Below are positions 14,276 to 15,933 of a stretch of 15,933 nucleotides of DNA, piece after piece (within the stretch, counting starts at the first letter, position 1; each line of letters starts with the position of its first letter). Position numbers and translations under genes: made by a program. The notes below the pieces were generated by a model, which saw only the letters and a list, made by a program, of their open reading frames with translations, was not told where the DNA came from and did no database searches. The DNA is from an uncultured Eubacteriales bacterium. Its GTDB lineage: Bacteria; Bacillota; Clostridia; Christensenellales; UBA1242. The stretch is taken from positions 1 through 15,933 of the forward strand of contig CAOQRA010000026.1 in assembly GCA_948512295.1 (NCBI GenBank). The letters are read 5' to 3'.

Positions 14276-14281
14276 TATAAT
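14276..14281 (+). promoter_or_regulatory. Possible -10 box for a plus-strand transcript over the structured region
   Basis: TATAAT directly upstream of the first GC-rich hairpin (14291). No matching -35 box is seen, so this is weak evidence for transcription. Confidence 0.25.
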
Positions 14282-14290
14282 TTGGCATTT

Positions 14291-14349
14291 AGGCGTGCGC
14301 TTGGTTATACAAGTGGCTCGGCTTCGCCTCGCCAGACAAGCACACGCCT
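14291..14349. other. GC-rich imperfect hairpin
   Basis: Basal stem AGGCGTG/CACGCCT extended past one mismatch by GCTTG/CAAGC (12 paired bases). An inner hairpin follows, TGGC/GCCA and GGC-TTC-GCC. The GC content is far above the surrounding AT-rich DNA. It is either the 5' part of a small RNA or a DNA-level element; it is not part of any convincing reading frame. Confidence 0.55.
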
Positions 14350-14366
14350 ATAACTCAATTTTGTTT

Positions 14367-14423
14367 GCAAAAGAGCTGTTGCTGGCAGAGCGTAACGCAA
14401 TCCGCTCTTTTGCTTTTTGTTTT
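14367..14423 (+). terminator. Hairpin with plus-strand T-tract (intrinsic terminator-like)
   Basis: Perfect 10-bp stem GCAAAAGAGC/GCTCTTTTGC (14367-14376 with 14404-14413) with an inner short stem, followed on the plus strand by TTTTTGTTTT. There is no T-tract on the minus strand. It implies plus-strand transcription ending here, perhaps of a ~140-base RNA that includes the hairpin at 14291. Confidence 0.6.
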
Positions 14424-14581
14424 CTTCTCTCTATTATTCTAGTGTAAACGAATATTCTTTGTTGTCAAGGTCAAGGCAAGTGTCTAGTGCTCTATAGAGT
14501 ATATTATTCTCACGACAACCTATGACAACGACAGAGATATTCGTTTTATTTTGCAGTTAAGAGAGAGTAAGCACAAAAAAG
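14413..14581 (+). ncRNA. Candidate structured RNA: long hairpin with central bubble, 6S-RNA-like
   Basis: The segment folds by eye as one long hairpin. An outer stem contains TTCTCTCT with AGAGAGAG and extends outward through A/T pairs with C13-G81-type closing. Then comes an internal loop of about 13 bases on each side (14433-14445 and 14547-14559). Inside it lies a long helix starting AAACGAATAT/ATATTCGTTT (14446-14455 with 14537-14546) and continuing with two bulges through TTGTTGTCA/TGACAACGA. A symmetrical bubble in a ~170-base rod is the hallmark of 6S RNA, which mimics open promoter DNA and binds RNA polymerase. A terminator follows at 14583. No convincing promoter is seen and the minus strand would fold equally well, so neither identity nor strand is settled. 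Confidence 0.35.
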
Positions 14582-14582
14582 A

Positions 14583-14622
14583 AAACCTAAGCCGATATTC
14601 TGGTTTAGGTTTCTTTGTTTTT
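14583..14622. terminator. Terminator after the structured region
   Basis: Eleven-bp stem AAACCTAAGCC/GGTTTAGGTTT (one G-T pair; 14583-14593 with 14602-14612), loop GATATTCT, then TTTCTTTGTTTTT on the plus strand. The minus strand also has a T-run, so it may act both ways. Loop bases GATATTC repeat the sequence at 14536-14542. Confidence 0.8.
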
Positions 14623-14624
14623 CC

Positions 14625-14667
14625 GCTAGTTTCAAAATTGAGTGACTAAGTGGGCTGTTTTTTATTT
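14625..14667 (+). repeat. Terminator-associated repeat, copy C
   Basis: GCTAGTTTCAAA, 21 variable bases ending TGGGCTG, then TTTTTTATTT, starting just after the preceding terminator's T-tract. No good hairpin lies in the variable part, unlike copy B. Paired with copy B. Confidence 0.72.
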
Positions 14668-14710
14668 ATAATAATTTATACTTCATAATACTTATTTAAT
14701 TTTTAATACA

Positions 14711-14727
14711 AAGTGCATTATGCACTT
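14711..14727 (-). terminator. Weak hairpin after dnaN
   Basis: Seven-bp stem AAGTGCA/TGCACTT with a 3-base loop, overlapping the dnaN stop codon. The following minus-strand sequence is AT-rich without a clean T-run, so termination would be weak. Confidence 0.35.
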
Positions 14728-15826
14728 ACATAAATCTAACAGGCAAAATAAGATACAAAAATTCTTGATCTTCCGTAGGCACAATAACACATGGGTTTGA
14801 AGCTTCGTTAAAGCAAACTTTAACAAACTCGTTTGAGTTTACGCGTAAGCATTCAAGAAAATATCTAGGGTTGAAAGATATCAAAAGATCCTTTCCTGCA
14901 ACTGAAACTGGAACATTTTCTTTTACGTTTCCAAGTTCTGAATTGCTTGTAATACAAATATTATTTTCTTTAATGTCAAATTTGACATAATTACTATTTT
15001 GATTTGAACGAAGAAGAATAGTTGCACGCTCTAAAGCTTCCACCATCTGGTCACGATTAACAATTACAAAAGTTTCATAATTTACAGGAATAATTTGTTT
15101 GTAATTCATATAATCACCCTCTAAAAGGCGAGAGGTTATTTTGGTATCTCCAAGATCTATCATGATAATATATTCATCAATATAGATATTGATTATTTCA
15201 TCACTTTCGTCAATAAGTTTGCTGATTTCATTTAAGCTTCTTGCTGGCACAACTATTGACTTTTTGAAATCGGAAACAATAGGCTTTTTCACTCTTGCAA
15301 GTCTATATCCGTCAAGCGCCACAGCGTTAAGTTCTTTGTTATCAATGTCAAAAAGTACTCCTTTCAAGATTGGACGGCTATCATCTACAGCCACTGAAAA
15401 AATACATTTGTTTACAACTGATTTAAAATCTTTCTTAGTAATTCCAAAATACTCGTTTGATTGCACTTTTTTGAAACCAGGATATTCCACTGGATTATAG
15501 CACTGAATTACGCTTTCGCTGTCTTCATACTTGATTAATAGTTGATTTTGCGCATTAAGTTCAAGTTCTATTTCAGAGTTTGTGAGTTTTTTGACAAACT
15601 CAGTTATTACTCTGCCAGGAACAACGCTTTCACCCTCAACTTTAACATCAGCTTTGATTTTCTTTTCAATTGAAAGTTCAGTATCAGTTGCACTTAAAGT
15701 AAGAGTACCATCTTCGGCAACCAGTTTAATTCCCTCTAAGATGGGATTTGTAATTTTGTTAGATATAGCTTTACTTACTCTCATTAGCGCATCGCTAAGT
15801 TCAAGTCCTTGACATACGACAATCAT
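14726..15826 (-). CDS. dnaN: DNA polymerase III sliding clamp, beta subunit
   Basis: The beta clamp forms a homodimeric ring around DNA that tethers the replicative polymerase and recruits repair proteins. The 366-aa length and three repeated clamp domains fit. Recognisable elements include the N-terminal AISNKITNPILEGIKLVAEDGTLTLSATDTELSIE, VVPGRVITEFVKKL, the domain-2 RPILKGVLFDIDNKELNAVALDGYRLAR, and the closing LILPVRFM, the position where homologues carry the (M/L)P(M/V)R(L) tail lining the protein-binding pocket. SD GGAG is 6 bases before the ATG, with its own promoter upstream. In most relatives dnaA precedes dnaN, so dnaA and part of the origin probably lie just right of the window. 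Here dnaN is separated from rpmH by other genes. Confidence 0.97.
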   Translation of the reverse strand: MIVVCQGLELSDALMRVSKAISNKITNPILEGIKLVAEDGTLTLSATDTELSIEKKIKADVKVEGESVVPGRVITEFVKKLTNSEIELELNAQNQLLIKYEDSESVIQCYNPVEYPGFKKVQSNEYFGITKKDFKSVVNKCIFSVAVDDSRPILKGVLFDIDNKELNAVALDGYRLARVKKPIVSDFKKSIVVPARSLNEISKLIDESDEIINIYIDEYIIMIDLGDTKITSRLLEGDYMNYKQIIPVNYETFVIVNRDQMVEALERATILLRSNQNSNYVKFDIKENNICITSNSELGNVKENVPVSVAGKDLLISFNPRYFLECLRVNSNEFVKVCFNEASNPCVIVPTEDQEFLYLILPVRFM

Positions 15827-15849
15827 TTCCTTCTCCTTTTTATAGGTAA

Positions 15850-15878
15850 ATTATAACACATTAAAAATAATTTTTCAA
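15850..15878 (-). promoter_or_regulatory. dnaN promoter
   Basis: TTGAAA, 17-bp spacer, TATAAT with an extended -10 TGT on the minus strand, giving a leader of about 17 bases that contains the SD. Bases 15879-15933 are AT-rich with no convincing DnaA box (TTATNCACA), and would be the end of a dnaA-dnaN spacer. Confidence 0.85.
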
Positions 15879-15933
15879 TCATTTTAAGCTTGACGCGAGA
15901 AATAAATTTAATAATTTTTTATTGATTAGGAAG

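Larger units (their letters stand above)
13082..14667. mobile_element. Putative inverted-repeat-bounded cassette 2 (338-aa protein plus structured DNA/RNA)
   Basis: A ~1.6-kb segment between purA and dnaN, bounded by repeat copies B (minus) and C (plus) facing outward. It contains a divergently promoted unknown gene and ~350 bp of structured, apparently untranslated sequence, each ended by its own terminator before the repeat. No recombinase and no obvious target duplication are seen. The call rests on symmetry and on the parallel with cassette 1, and may be wrong if the repeats are just terminator modules. Confidence 0.38.

Noticed and set aside
14291..14349. tRNA gene in the GC-rich hairpin
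   Set aside because: There is a single rod-like fold, with no cloverleaf, no T-loop GTTCRA sequence and no anticodon arm.
14413..14581. SRP RNA, tmRNA or RNase P RNA
   Set aside because: None of their conserved sequences (the SRP GGAAG loop context, the tRNA-like tmRNA ends, GAGGAAAGTCC of RNase P) is present.
4657..14667. CRISPR array
   Set aside because: The four repeat copies are kilobases apart and in both orientations, not regularly spaced, and no cas gene is nearby.
15827..15933. DnaA-box cluster or origin upstream of dnaN
   Set aside because: No TTATNCACA-like sequences are readable in these 107 bases; only the AT-rich promoter region is seen.

Overview
The window looks like the chromosome of a low-GC Gram-positive bacterium (Bacillota, probably an uncultured Clostridia-like lineage). 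The case rests on AT-rich sequence with the standard code (TGA is used as a stop), strong -35/-10 promoters and GGAGG-type ribosome binding sites, a YidC of the Gram-positive five-helix type, and the origin-linked cluster rpmH-rnpA-yidD-yidC-jag plus mnmE-mnmG-rsmG. The lineage below that level cannot be read from the sequence.

Layout, left to right. Bases 2-616 (+) are the 3' end of an unrecognised gene. It converges on rsmG through a shared terminator. Bases 717-4622 (-) are the operon mnmE-mnmG-rsmG (tRNA U34 modification and 16S rRNA G527 methylation). Bases 4657-5211 hold a small deoxyribosyltransferase-like gene between two inverted copies of a terminator-associated repeat. Bases 5212-6195 (-) encode an aldose-epimerase-like protein. 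Bases 6256-9238 (-) are the operon rpmH-rnpA-yidD-yidC-jag (ribosomal protein L34, RNase P protein, membrane insertion and an RNA-binding regulator), with overlapping genes. Bases 9388-11740 (+) carry a dUTPase and a full-length ABC exporter. Bases 11772-13034 (-) are purA. Bases 13082-14667 hold an unrecognised 338-aa gene and about 350 bp of strongly structured, apparently non-coding DNA, again between two inverted copies of the repeat. Bases 14726-15826 (-) are dnaN with its own promoter; dnaA would be expected just beyond the right edge.

Two things stand out. First, four copies of a ~40-bp repeat (core GCTAGTTTCAAA, 19-21 variable bases, then a T-tract) sit as two outward-facing pairs. 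Each pair encloses an accessory segment, and in each the left copy ends against the -35 box of a housekeeping promoter (mnmE, purA). This is what insulated, non-autonomous cassettes would look like, although repeated terminator modules are a serious alternative. The second cassette combines an unknown protein with structured RNA-like DNA, which includes a long hairpin with a symmetrical central bubble resembling 6S RNA. Second, four genes (mnmE, the epimerase, dut and the ABC exporter) have their ATG exactly seven bases after the -10 hexamer and no ribosome binding site. That predicts leaderless mRNAs mixed with normal SD-led genes.

The housekeeping genes form a translation, membrane-insertion and replication block typical of the origin region. 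Compared with the usual rpmH-rnpA-yidD-yidC-jag-mnmE-mnmG-rsmG run, it is interrupted by the epimerase and the first cassette. All identifications come from reading motifs; no searches or folding programs were run.
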